NCBI GenBank assembly: GCA_002286855.1
Contig: NRSV01000004.1
Span: 186,001 to 250,000 of the forward strand
Source: Bipolaris cookei
Lineage: Eukaryota; Ascomycota; Dothideomycetes; Pleosporales; Pleosporaceae
Direction of reading: 5' to 3'
Length of the DNA stretch: 64,000 bases
Positions 9,504 through 19,236 of this stretch are shown piece by piece (the first letter of the stretch is position 1; each line of letters starts with the position of its first letter). A program made the translations under genes and the position numbers. A model generated the notes under the pieces. The model saw only the letters and a list, made by a program, of their open reading frames with translations, was not told the origin of the DNA and made no database searches.

Positions 9504-10883
9504 ATGCCTAAACGAAAGCGCTCTTCACCCACTCGCGCGATCGAGTCGGTTTCCAGACCAACACCTGTCAAATGCACCAAAATTTGTGAGAAGCGTCTCG
9601 CTGATGCGCAAAAGCCCCTGCTTCAAGCACTGCGCCATGCCTCCTTGCTCGAGCGCCAGAAGCACAGTCGCAGAAAGAAATACGCGGTAAAGAAGAACGA
9701 GACCAAGACCATTCATCGCCTGAACTCCGAGTATAAAACTCTAAAAGTACTCAATTTGGAACAAGTGGGCGATCAACATTTGCGCAAGACGCTGGCAAGG
9801 GTCAAGAGCTTGAAGGATGCCGAGCCGTTGCAGGAATACATCGCGGGGATACGAGAAGGAAATAAGGATGCGAATACGCTTAATGTCACGGCACGGCTTT
9901 TCAAGGTCAAGCAGGTGAAGAATGTGGTGGACAGTGTGGTGGAGGATTTGAAAGGCATACTTGGAGTCGCCAAGGGCAAGAAAGATGAGAAAGAAGAAGC
10001 TGGTGGAAAGAAGGTGCAAAAGAAGAAGACGCCCAAAGACAAGGAAACCGCGAAAAAGGAGGATGTGGATATGAAGGACGTGAGCGACGAGGAAGATGAT
10101 CCATATATGGCATTCAGCGCATGGATAGCAGAGCCTTCGTCGGGTGAAGACGAGAGTGAAGCTTTTGTGACGGACGACGAGCGGCCTCCAAGTATCGTGG
10201 AAAGCGATAGCGAACACGATCCTGATGCTGATCTCGACGCTGACAGTGAGAGCGAAAGTGAAGACTTGGGTGAGGTTGAGGAGGTCGATAATGCGGGCGG
10301 CGAATTGCTATCGAATAAGGATTCTGAGGATTCAGACTCTGGGTCCGCCTCTAACTCTGAATTAGCCGCCATACCTACCAAAAAGATCAAGATCAAAGTC
10401 ATGGAAGAGAAACCGACAACCTCTGCATTCATCCCCGCCCTCAGCCATGCCGCCTACTTCTCCGGCTCCGAATCAGAAGCCTCAGACCTTGATGTTGACA
10501 TCGCCCCACGAAAGAATCGCCGGGGTCAACGTGCCCGTCAAAAAATTGCAGAACTCAAATACGGACAAAAAGCGAAACATCTCGGAAAGGCACAGCGCAG
10601 TGCTACCTTTGATCCTAAACGCGGCGCAGTCAGGGGCACTGACAAGCGTCAAAGACGAGGCAAGCCACTGGGTCGTGGGCCGCAGCAGAGCGGAGGTAAT
10701 GCAGAGCCTTTGGGCGAGAGAAGCGACAAAAAGGATAGGAAGATTGGTGCTGGCGCGAAAAGGGATGACAAGGGCGAGCTGCATCCTTCATGGCAAGCAG
10801 CCAAGATGGCCAAGGAGAGCAAGAAGCTCAAGATCGATCTTAGTGGGTCGAAGCTGGCGGGGAAGAAGGTTGTTTTCGATTGA
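9504..10883 (+). CDS. BUD22: BUD22-like ribosome biogenesis protein
   Basis: A single-exon gene of 459 codons. The N-terminal third (residues about 25-150) is a helical, basic region (LLERQKHSRRKKYAVKK). The middle (about 155-300) alternates lysine-rich and strongly acidic serine/aspartate-rich stretches. The C-terminus has the hallmark of the Bud22/SRFBP1 family: LHPSWQAAKMAKE followed by basic residues and GKKVVFD at the very end. Yeast Bud22 is a nucleolar protein needed for small-subunit (18S) rRNA processing, and the same role is likely here. FIPALSHAAYFSGSESE is also typical: family members carry a YxSGS acidic element in the second half. The start ATG follows a leader with CACTCAGC. 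Length and layout match filamentous-fungal homologues as I know them. Confidence 0.85.
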   Translation: MPKRKRSSPTRAIESVSRPTPVKCTKICEKRLADAQKPLLQALRHASLLERQKHSRRKKYAVKKNETKTIHRLNSEYKTLKVLNLEQVGDQHLRKTLARVKSLKDAEPLQEYIAGIREGNKDANTLNVTARLFKVKQVKNVVDSVVEDLKGILGVAKGKKDEKEEAGGKKVQKKKTPKDKETAKKEDVDMKDVSDEEDDPYMAFSAWIAEPSSGEDESEAFVTDDERPPSIVESDSEHDPDADLDADSESESEDLGEVEEVDNAGGELLSNKDSEDSDSGSASNSELAAIPTKKIKIKVMEEKPTTSAFIPALSHAAYFSGSESEASDLDVDIAPRKNRRGQRARQKIAELKYGQKAKHLGKAQRSATFDPKRGAVRGTDKRQRRGKPLGRGPQQSGGNAEPLGERSDKKDRKIGAGAKRDDKGELHPSWQAAKMAKESKKLKIDLSGSKLAGKKVVFD

Positions 10884-12071
10884 GATACCCAGAGGAGCTC
10901 ATGCAAAATTTTCTTTATCAATTGGTCAGGGCCATTCTCGCACCAGGTACATGATCTATGTAGGATGTAAAGTATTCTCATTGATAGCATCTTTGTCAAT
11001 GGTGCAAGAATGATAGAAGTGGAACGTTTGACTTTCTCGAAGCCATCGCGTGGTCAATGTTCGATTGCCTACTGCCTACAGCTAGGTCTGGCGATCTTGC
11101 TGAGCTTATAGCCGACAGATCACCTGCCGAAGCCCCGCTCCGTTCTGCCGTTCCTACCTATTCGTGATCTGGGGAAATGTGCTTGTGGTACAGGGTAAAT
11201 TATTGTCGTCTGCCGGACAAGTTTTTTTTGCCATGTGCAAGGAAGTCTGCATCCTTAAAATTTAATAATCAAGAGAACAGCTCTCATAGTCCCCCCTTTT
11301 CTTGGTAGATGAGCCGCGTGAGCCGAAGACCGAAGGTAGGTGGCCTCTGAGCGCATTTAGACCGATTGTGTTTAAAAAAGCAATGACACCTTTCTTGTTA
11401 CCGACCACGTTTCCGTTGTATCCGTCGGTCTGCGCATCGCGGTATTAATCTCATCCAGTGCGTGGCGCAGCACAAAGATATAGCATGAGCCAATAGCCCC
11501 TGAGCTGCGCCTCAAAAGTCTTGCCATGGTGGGGCCGAGGATCACAATATGCGGAAAAAGGGAGCATCCGCTGCGCCAAGGAAAGCTTACAGAAGCTTGG
11601 TTCAGTACATCCTACTATACCAACTCAGAGATGCCATGTTGTCAACAACTCATTCTAGAAAACATTGGATCTTTGATGTTTGATACTTACCAGTGTTTAT
11701 GACTTCTGCCTTTGGATTTGACTTGGCATCACAGAGTTTGTTTCGGACCACTAGCACAGTGTGGCTGCTTGGTCCAAACTCCGGGCGTAGCGGCACCGCC
11801 TCACCGAGATTACGCCACGTTTCAAGCTGAGGCTTGTACATTGGGCCTATGGATCTTTTGAGGGGGTCTTGGACAGACTAAGCTGCAGGTGCCCTCGCAT
11901 CCGAGATCGGGTTGGAATGGATTAAATGCCGCGTTTCCTTCAAGTACTAATACCTTGTCCACAGACACTTGACGTTTCTCATTCTTTCAATCCACTCCAA
12001 CCAACCCACACTTGCATTTGCACCTCCCTCCTTTTACCACACATACATCCACCCCCCCTTACATTCAGACA
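10884..12071. other. Intergenic, promoter side of WW-like gene
   Basis: I see no supported gene. A minus-strand frame at 11690-11841 ends at a good donor (GTAAGTATC) and might be a first exon, but no downstream exon can be found. The right end (11960-12070) is a C/T- and CA-rich leader for the next gene. Confidence 0.4.
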
Positions 12072-13049
12072 ATGGGTTTCCTTAGTGAATTGATGTCAGA
12101 ATTCAAGGGCTCCAAGAGCGGCGGCGAGCAGCAACAGCAACAATCCGGATATTCCGGATATCCCCCACAGAACCAGTATGGCTATCAGCAACAACAACAG
12201 GGCTATCCACCACAACAACAGGGTTGTCCCCCACAACAGGGTTACCCGCCACAGCAACAGGGCTACCCGCCACCACAGCAGTCTTCCGGACCACCACCAG
12301 TTTCCCCTCCATGGTACGCAGAGTGGGATGGACGGGAGAGCCGCTGGGTCTTTGTGAACCAGCAAAACGGTGAACGCACATACAACTACCCTGGCCCCGG
12401 TTTCGCACAACAGCAAGGCAGCTACGGTGCCCCACCACCACAAGGCGGGTATGGCTATGGTCAGGGCGGCTACAGTAATCAGGGTGCATCCAACCAGAGC
12501 GCATACGACCCTACACGGGGCTCCGAGCCAGAGGAGAAGAAGAGCGGAGGCAACGGCTGGAAGTACGCCGCAGCGGGTGTCGCTGGACTTGCAGGTGGAG
12601 CCCTACTAATGCACGAGGGCGATAAAATTGGTAAGAACTCCACTCTCCCCCTCCCATCCCCGCACTTTGCCCAAATAAACAATTCCCGCTAACACGATTT
12701 CCTCCAAACAGGCGAACAATGGGACGAAACCAAAGACGAAATCGCCAACGGTGTTGAGAACGCTCCCGAAAACGCCGCGCACTGGACCGGCGAACAAGTC
12801 GGCCGCGTCGAGGATTTCGGCGACGACGTCGAACAGAAATGGGACAATGGCGTCCAGAATGTAGAGGACTTCCCTGAAAACGCAGCCAGGTGGACGGGGG
12901 AGAAGGTCCAGGAGGTTGAGGATATTCCAGAGGATATCGAGAATAAGTGGGATAATATGGCTGGTGGTGTGGAGAGATTTGGGGACAATATGGAGGATGC
13001 GTATGATGAGGGAAGGGAGGAGCGGAGGTATGAGGATGATGACTATTAG
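12072..13049 (+). CDS. WW-like, Q/P/G-rich protein with acidic tandem repeats
   Basis: Exons 12072-12630 and 12712-13049 flank an 81-nt intron (GTAAGA...AACAG, branch CGCTAACA), giving 298 residues. Residues 1-25 are followed by GYPPQQQ-type repeats (about 25-75). Around 80-110, PPWYAEWDGRESRWVFVN with a later GERTYNYPGPG resembles a WW domain: two spaced Trp, the aromatic/Asn core and a closing Pro. A glycine/tyrosine-rich stretch follows, then a short hydrophobic glycine-zipper-like segment (WKYAAAGVAGLAGGALLM, about 163-180). The C-terminus has two 36-residue acidic tandem repeats (205-240 and 241-276; each with PENAA, WTGE, KWDN). Function is unknown; WW domains bind proline motifs. Met at 12072 is chosen because the upstream in-frame part is leader-like. 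Confidence 0.7.
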
Positions 13050-14150
13050 AGTGGGAATGCGGGACTGAAAAAGTTGGGAAGATGGGGTTATATACCAGCA
13101 AAACTTTTGGCTACTTCTATGAATGTCTTGGTTGCATTTCTTTTCATTATGAGAATTCACTGAACGATTGAACTTCTGTTGATAAATTGGACTGGGAAAA
13201 CAAAGGGGGAAATGCCATAATGCTGTTGACGAGAAATCACATGTATTTTTAGTATCTGATATGTGATAAGAGTCGCTGAGATGGCGCGTCCCTGTAATAT
13301 CGCTGCTACTACTATCCATACATTGTGTTGGCACGGCAAAGGCCTTAATTGAGTCAAACAACTGCAGTTGCATAAAACACTAAATGAAGACTTGACTGAT
13401 TCGACTAGCTACTGGGCTATCGACGTAGCTATATACTCAGCAGTAGCAGGCAAGGCTGCGACTGCTGACACGTGTTCCCCCGCCAAGGCGCGTATACCCT
13501 TGCTGACATTTTTATGCCCGTAGTATTACCGAGGTAAGACTGGTGTCGCCAGCTCGACTCCAATATATGTCCCAACACATTGCGTTTTTAAACAAACCGT
13601 ATACTTTTAGTTACTACATCACTATAAAAAGACTGCTTAAGATCGCGTTTGCTTTGAAATACTATCTTACTATATATTGTGGTACGATACAAGATCGAGC
13701 TCAAAAGATCAAGGGGCGACCCGCAATCGAGCTAGTAGAAAAAGCTGAAATCTAATCGCTGCCAAAGAATGGATTGAAGAAGGTGTCTTTTCTACTCTGA
13801 AAAGAACTACTATATATACCCCACAGTCTAATCACGTGATACTACACCACAATATTTCTTGTTAATGATTAAAAAGATTCTCTCGATTACGTCGGTCAAC
13901 GTGTATATCTGCATAATGTTCACCATTGACAATTCCATTTCGACCGTGACTGTCATGGCCGCAGCAGCAGTGAAGTATTATACCGTTTACAAAATCCATT
14001 CAAGTCGCCAATTTTCTTTAAAAAGATCTCGCAACTCCTATTATCTTCGATAAATCTATCGAGCAACTCTCCTCGCGCACACATACACGCACGCATACTG
14101 AACACTAAAACATTAAACACTTAACAAACGTACATCTCCACCAAAATATC
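13050..14150. other. AT-rich intergenic region
   Basis: AT-rich with no credible gene. The ten-base palindrome ATCACGTGAT (13831-13840) contains an E-box core. The last 50 bases (A/C-rich, ending CCACCAAAATATC before ATG) look like a 5' leader for the broken gene that follows. Confidence 0.45.
13831..13840. promoter_or_regulatory. CACGTG E-box palindrome
   Basis: ATCACGTGAT is a perfect palindrome around CACGTG, the core bound by bHLH factors in fungi. It lies 310 bp upstream of the broken gene at 14151. Single occurrence, so only suggestive. Confidence 0.3.
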
Positions 14151-15155
14151 ATGGATATCCTCGAATTCCTCAAATTACCCATCCCTCCACCCCTCTACCT
14201 CCGTATATCTTCCCCTCCTCAAAAACTAACCCCCCCTTCTAACACAAATTCGAACAAACGGCTACCCAAACTCGCCAGACTGCTACCTCTCCCCCACCCC
14301 AAGCGTTATACAACCCTCCACACGCAACATACCCTGGCCCCGCAATTCGCACAGGAACCCAAAAACACAGCACGGAAGCACCTACGACCGCACGACACTC
14401 CCGCAGTTCAACGCTATAGTAGGCAACGCTAGTGCGGCGACCCGCGGTGCTTCCGCTAGTGGCAGAACAACATCGAATAGGCAGGGTAATTCTGCTCAAC
14501 AAAGCTCCAATCGTACATGAACAGTGCTATCAAATAGAGATGGCACCTCCGTGCAAACCACTAACCCCACACTCCCTGCCGGGACACGTGTATCGCAGTC
14601 CAGGGGTCGCGGTGGCACGGATGCTTCCAGAGCACTTAGTCATCGCCCTCCGTTCAGTCAGGGAACCCGTACCGCAGCATCGGCGCAACGTCAACTCACA
14701 GTTACGAATCAGAATCGTAACGAGGTTACTATCGGCAATGCAGTTGCCGGTACAAGAGGATCTGCAGCGGGGGAAGGACGAGGGGGGATAGAGGACGGTC
14801 TGATGTTACGGCTTCTAATGCTTGGGGTGCTGGAGAGCAAGGAGGTAGAGGGAGACCGGGGGCGTTTGGGGTGGTGGGATATTCGTATGAGAGTGTGCAG
14901 GTGGGGGGACAGGGAGGGTTGAGAGAGGGAGTAGGTTTAGGCAGTTTGGGTGGCGTGGGTTTTCTGGGTGAGGTGAGAAGGCAAGGAGGGTTGATGGGTT
15001 TGGGAGGGGAGAATGAAGAAGATGGTATACTGGTTTTTGTTTGGCTAGTTTGGAAAGTCTGCTCGAGAGCCTTCTACTCTAGCTTTGGAACGGGGTATAT
15101 GTACAAAGACTACATATATGTTGTTGATTCTCACGCGTCTCATTTCATGATATAA
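14151..15155 (+). pseudogene. Frame-broken gene, low-complexity product
   Basis: An ATG with a leader-like context at 14151 opens a frame (MDILEFLKLPIPPPLYL) that ends at TAG 14430-14432, yet protein-like composition continues in other frames: a Q/T/P-rich segment with YPGP around 14250-14350, then a Ser/Gly/Asn/Arg-rich segment (NAIVGNASAATRGASASG) from about 14390 interrupted by TGA at 14518-14520, then a glycine-rich segment (FGVVGYSYESVQVGGQGG) in a third frame from about 14800 to 15155. No splice sites explain the changes. Two changes lie close to homopolymers (A5 at 14361-14365, G6 at 14782-14787). It is either a decayed gene or one with sequence errors. The YPGP-aromatic context recalls the WW-like gene 2 kb upstream, so a paralogue is possible but weakly supported. 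Confidence 0.4.
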
Positions 15156-15248
15156 TCTACGCAATATATTCTTTACTCATTTCTACATTCAGTCACTACC
15201 TGTAGCGGTGGTCTATCCTATTACAAAAACGAAAATTCATCCTGTCCT

Positions 15249-16827
15249 TTAGAAGAAACTGTTCAAACCATCCTTGCGCCTCAGAGTTACATGCAGGAAG
15301 ATATACACAACAACACCAAAACCCAGCATTCCCGAGATAACGCCAAAGCCCATAAGATATTTTGGTTTGTCATCAGCTGGGAAAAGGTATGCGCCGTAGA
15401 TTTGCGCCAGGTTTCCAAGCGCATTGACAAGCGCAATAGCGATAGCCCTGACTTCAGGCTCCATGGATCCAAATGTCGCGCTGGCGTACGATAAGGAAAC
15501 TGCGTTGGATGACCACAGACCGGCAGCCATGAGGACGAGGAGGGCGTAGCGTGCCGTGAAGTCGTAGATCACACAGACCAGGATGGAGGTTATGAGCGAA
15601 AATGTGAGCCAACATGCAATTACAAGACCACGGTGCATAGAAATAGAGTCGGCAAAGTATGTTGTTACTGCGGTGCAGACGAATGCGACGGCGTAGATGG
15701 GAACAGTCATGTACTGTGCGGTGACGGTATCTTCGTAGCCGAGGCCATTAACCAGCGTGGGGTAGAAGTAAGAAAGGGTGGAAGAGCCGACAATGACCTT
15801 GAAGGTATTAGTCACATGATTTTGGTAGATACGAAGGATTACTCACCATATAACCGAGGACAAATCCGATAGTCCTCCAGTTCATGATTGCGAGGCGGAA
15901 AGACTTGAGCTTCCCAATCCTTACATCACCACTCACGTATGTCTGGATACCACTTCCTCGGAGGCGTGCAGTAGCAATGAGTCGCTCACGATCAGTCAAC
16001 CTCTTGGTATTCGCTGGAAAGTCCAAAAGGAGGAAAGAGGCAATTCCGGCCCAGACAATAGTTGCAGCCCCTTCAATAATGAATAACCAACGCCAGCTAC
16101 ATGGAGATGGATTAGCATGTTTAAAGGGTTGAAATCCTGAGATCTGCATTGAAAATCCACTTACCCACGTAGACCACCAGTTCCCTCCATACCTCCAGTG
16201 ATAGCGCCAGCAAGGAGACCTCCAAAGGCGCCGCTGAGAATTGCTGCCGACATGTACACACCAAAGCGTTTGGACTGCTCGTCCTTCTTGTACCAGGATG
16301 AGATGATGAGGATGATACCGGGGGCGAAGCCAGATTCGAAGATACCAACAAAAATACGAAGCACAACAAGATGCTCAAAGTTGTGGATTGCACCCATAAC
16401 ACAAGTCAAAGCACCCCAGATGGCCATGATGACAGGAAGATATACGGAAGGCTTCAGCCGGACCAAGAGCATATTCGAAGGCGGTTCAAAGGCGACGTAT
16501 GTAACAAAGAAGACAACTAGAGCAATTGAGTACTGGTTAGAAGTAAGACCTAGATCATCGGCCATGCCAGCAATCTTTGCGTTGCCAATACTGGTACTTG
16601 ATCAATCTTTGCAACTTCAATTCTTCAGAAATAGCTTACTTTGTGCGGTCCATGTAAGACAACAGATACATCAACCACATGGTTGGAAGCAGGAAAGAAT
16701 CAATTTTCTTTACCAAATGCTTCTCTTCCTCAGGTGTCCAAGTGAAGTCTTCAGACACCTCAATCTGTTTTGTTGTATCCATATCTTTGATGTCGCCGGC
16801 TTCGAACGAATGGCCTGTTGACGACAT
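15249..16827 (-). CDS. MFS transporter, Dal5/allantoate-permease type
   Basis: Four exons on the minus strand: 16827-16640, 16590-16165, 16096-15847 and 15797-15249, with introns of 49, 68 and 49 nt, giving 470 residues. It is a plasma-membrane member of the anion:cation symporter branch of the major facilitator superfamily, which imports small organic anions such as allantoate, nicotinate or sugar acids. The diagnostic first-loop motif forms exactly across the first splice (MDRTN followed by IGNAKIAG). FESGFAPGIILIISSWY and WRWLFIIEG are further family motifs. About twelve hydrophobic segments are visible with hydrophilic ends. It is divergent from the dehydrogenase gene at 17554, sharing a 726-bp interval, and this pairing suggests that it imports the substrate of the neighbouring catabolic enzymes. 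The substrate is not predictable from sequence. Confidence 0.9.
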
Positions 16828-17553
16828 GGTGTCTTGGCGTAAAAAAGCAACGGTCTACACGAAAAACCTAAGCATGCAGTACGCTTTGTAGGGGGTAACA
16901 GGGTACCGTTTGCGAATTCCTAGAGATAGTCGCAAAGATACTATATTGTGTGACAGCCTGAAGCTTTATAGATCTTCTCAGCAAAGTCGTTCTGTTGTCT
17001 TTTCAAGATTTGGTGGTGACTGCCCAGAAGAGCTTGGGTCGTATCGTCCCCCAGACTGGATCGGCCCTTCTTCCCCTACCCCAGGCCTTAGAACATTAGC
17101 CGAGATTACCCAATGCGGTTCAGCTGGGCTGATGCAGTGGTGGCAAGAATTGGCTGCAGCTATCCACAGAACTGCATACACAAAAGTACGGCTCGATGCG
17201 AGAGTGTGCCAATAAGCGAGAACTCGTCAGCGAGGACCAAATCAGCGGTGGTCGGCTAGGTGTACATGCATTCGCCACGAACTCGTTCTGGCGTTGGTTC
17301 ACTGTCGGGTAGATTTCCGGTACGGTGACAATACGCGTCGCTCTTGCCTTCCAAGGATTCTCGGTAGCGAAGTAAAAGATTATCTTACCACGAGATGGTG
17401 TGGGGTTAAGGAAATATGGTGTACTTAAACCGGTGGATGGTTGAACGCCTAATTCACTGGTTCCCCGCATGTTTAAGTATCTCAGCTCCCTCGCTCTACC
17501 TGCCATATATCATTAGACTTCCTCAATCAACTTGTTTTAATTGCATTCCACTC
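16828..17553. promoter_or_regulatory. Shared divergent promoter, transporter / dehydrogenase
   Basis: The 726 bp between the start codons of the MFS gene and the SDR gene must hold both promoters. CGG triplets, the half-site of Zn2Cys6 regulators, occur several times; two copies of CGGTAC are notable (one in CCGGTACGG near 17320, one on the opposite strand near 16905). A regulator of that class is encoded 1.7 kb away. Binding is inference. Confidence 0.45.
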
Positions 17554-18502
17554 ATGTCTCCTTCTGCAATCATGCCGCAGGCAGACCAGACGGCGCCTCT
17601 CAGTAGTCACGTCAATGGCACCCAAGTTGAGCAGAGCGTGCCGAACCCCGTCTACCTGACCACTGAGCCAAAGGAGGATTTTGACTGGAAAATTACCCTC
17701 AGGGGCAAAGTGATCGCCATCACTGGCGCAAACAGAGGTTGGTCGACCCCTCTCCAACGCTCGGGAACGACACTAATGGGCACTTACAGGCATTGGTCTG
17801 GGACTTGCAACGGTATGCCTTGCAAACGACGCGGCAGAGATATACTCACTCGACCTCTTTGAACCGGGCGAAGACTTCCAGGCGCTTCAAAAGGCAAACT
17901 CCAAGCGTGTGCACTACCTGCACTGCGATGTCACGTCTGAGGAAAGCGTCAACAAGGCGGTTGACCAGATTGTAGCTGAGTCGGGCCGCATAGATGGCAT
18001 GATTGCCAACGCGGGAATGACCAAGCATCAGCCAGCGCTCAACTTTGACCGCCCTCAGCTAGAGCAGCTGTTCAACCTCAACGTGTTCGGCGCTTACTTT
18101 TGCGCGACGGCAGCAGCGAAGAAGTTCATTGAGCTGGGAATAAAAGGGTCGATTGTCTTTACTGCATCCATGACTTCTTACCGGCCGAACAGGGCAGCAC
18201 CATCGGCGCCATATGGAGGGACCAAGGGCGCTGTTCGCAACATGGCGCACACGCTAGCCATGGAGTGGGCGAAGCATGGGATTCGCGTCAATTCCATTTC
18301 GCCCGGTTTCGTGCGAACGCAGATGACGTACTATGTTGAGAAGGCGCCTGACTGGAATCTGAAGATGCAATATTATGGCGGCATGCCGAGACTGGCTGAT
18401 CCTCGCGAACTTGGTGGAGCCTACGTATATCTGCTCTCCGACGGAGCCAGTTATACGACCGGCATTGACATTCCTGTGGCAGGCATTGTCGGCGCATGGT
18501 AA
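17554..18502 (+). CDS. Short-chain dehydrogenase/reductase
   Basis: Exons 17554-17737 and 17790-18502 with a 52-nt intron (donor GTTGGT, branch CACTAATG, acceptor TTACAG), 298 residues. The intron falls inside the nucleotide-binding loop, and only splicing restores it: TGANRGIG at residues 57-64. Other hallmarks are NAG (135-137), catalytic Ser188, and Tyr203 with Lys207 (YGGTK), then SPGFVRT. It is a classical cytosolic NAD(P)-dependent oxidoreductase; the overall sequence resembles fungal sorbose/xylulose reductases and arabinitol dehydrogenases, which interconvert polyols and ketoses. Substrate is inference. It is divergent from an MFS transporter and followed by a Zn2Cys6 regulator and a class II aldolase, which together suggest sugar or polyol catabolism. 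The ATG at 17554 is chosen because the upstream frame is non-conserved; an alternative ATG lies six codons downstream. Confidence 0.88.
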
Positions 18503-19236
18503 TAGAGGTAGTCGTGGCTGTTCATTTATACGTGTTTCGTTTGTTTCATGATAATACTGCATTGGGCGGAGTTTGCGTGATAGATGGCCAGCCTGTCGGC
18601 CGTGACAATGAATGAATTTCCATTGCGTTTTAAAAAGAGAACATGTATGTTGGTGTGTGTGTGTGTGTGCACCGGTAATATCGGGGTTGGTGAAGAAGCG
18701 AGGGTCGGAGTTGGAGTGAGTGCATCATCCATCGCACGGAAGGAGCTCCCGCGACAGACGGCAGGCGACAGACACAAATGAGTCAGCCTCCCGCGGGTAT
18801 CCATGTCGCTCCTGGGGTGCCTTGGGCTTACCCCCAGGACTATTGTTTCTTTGGTTCCCTGAGAATATTATTTGCATGTCTTGGATACTGTCTGAACCGG
18901 AGTGATTGCAGCGTTCAGGTAATGCGCCCAATATATTAGGCATCCCTACTTGAGCCGGACGGGGATAGTGCTCAGGACTGGCGCGGGGTCTGTCGCCTCC
19001 CAAGTCGCATGCATTCTGCACCATTGCCGCCCCTTCAGATCCCCACAGTACCGCTGCTACCGTTCTCTGTGAGAAATAATCCTTTCCAGCACTATCCGTC
19101 AGAAGCCTATTCGATCCTGGCTTAGCTGCTGGCGTTGTTTCCAACTCTTGTTCCCCACGCGATCAGGTCCGAGTCCTAAGCGAAGACCCAAGGACCTCGA
19201 CGCGAAGTCTTACCAGCATGCACGACATTGTTCGTG
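18503..19236. other. Intergenic between dehydrogenase and regulator genes
   Basis: Contains the dehydrogenase 3' UTR, a (GT)8 tract (18653-18668), and the promoter of the regulator gene. No gene is seen. Confidence 0.5.
18653..18668. repeat. (GT)8 microsatellite
   Basis: Eight uninterrupted GT dinucleotides in the interval between the dehydrogenase and the regulator. Likely length-polymorphic. Confidence 0.8.

Noticed and set aside
9773..10432. 219-codon minus-strand Ser-rich frame
   Set aside because: Mirror of the acidic/lysine-rich part of the BUD22-like gene.
11690..11841. Minus-strand exon-like frame ending at GTAAGTATC
   Set aside because: No downstream exon, acceptor with branch site or homologous sequence could be found.
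13543..14053. Two short AT-rich frames
   Set aside because: Composition follows the AT-rich background; no recognisable domain or splice context.
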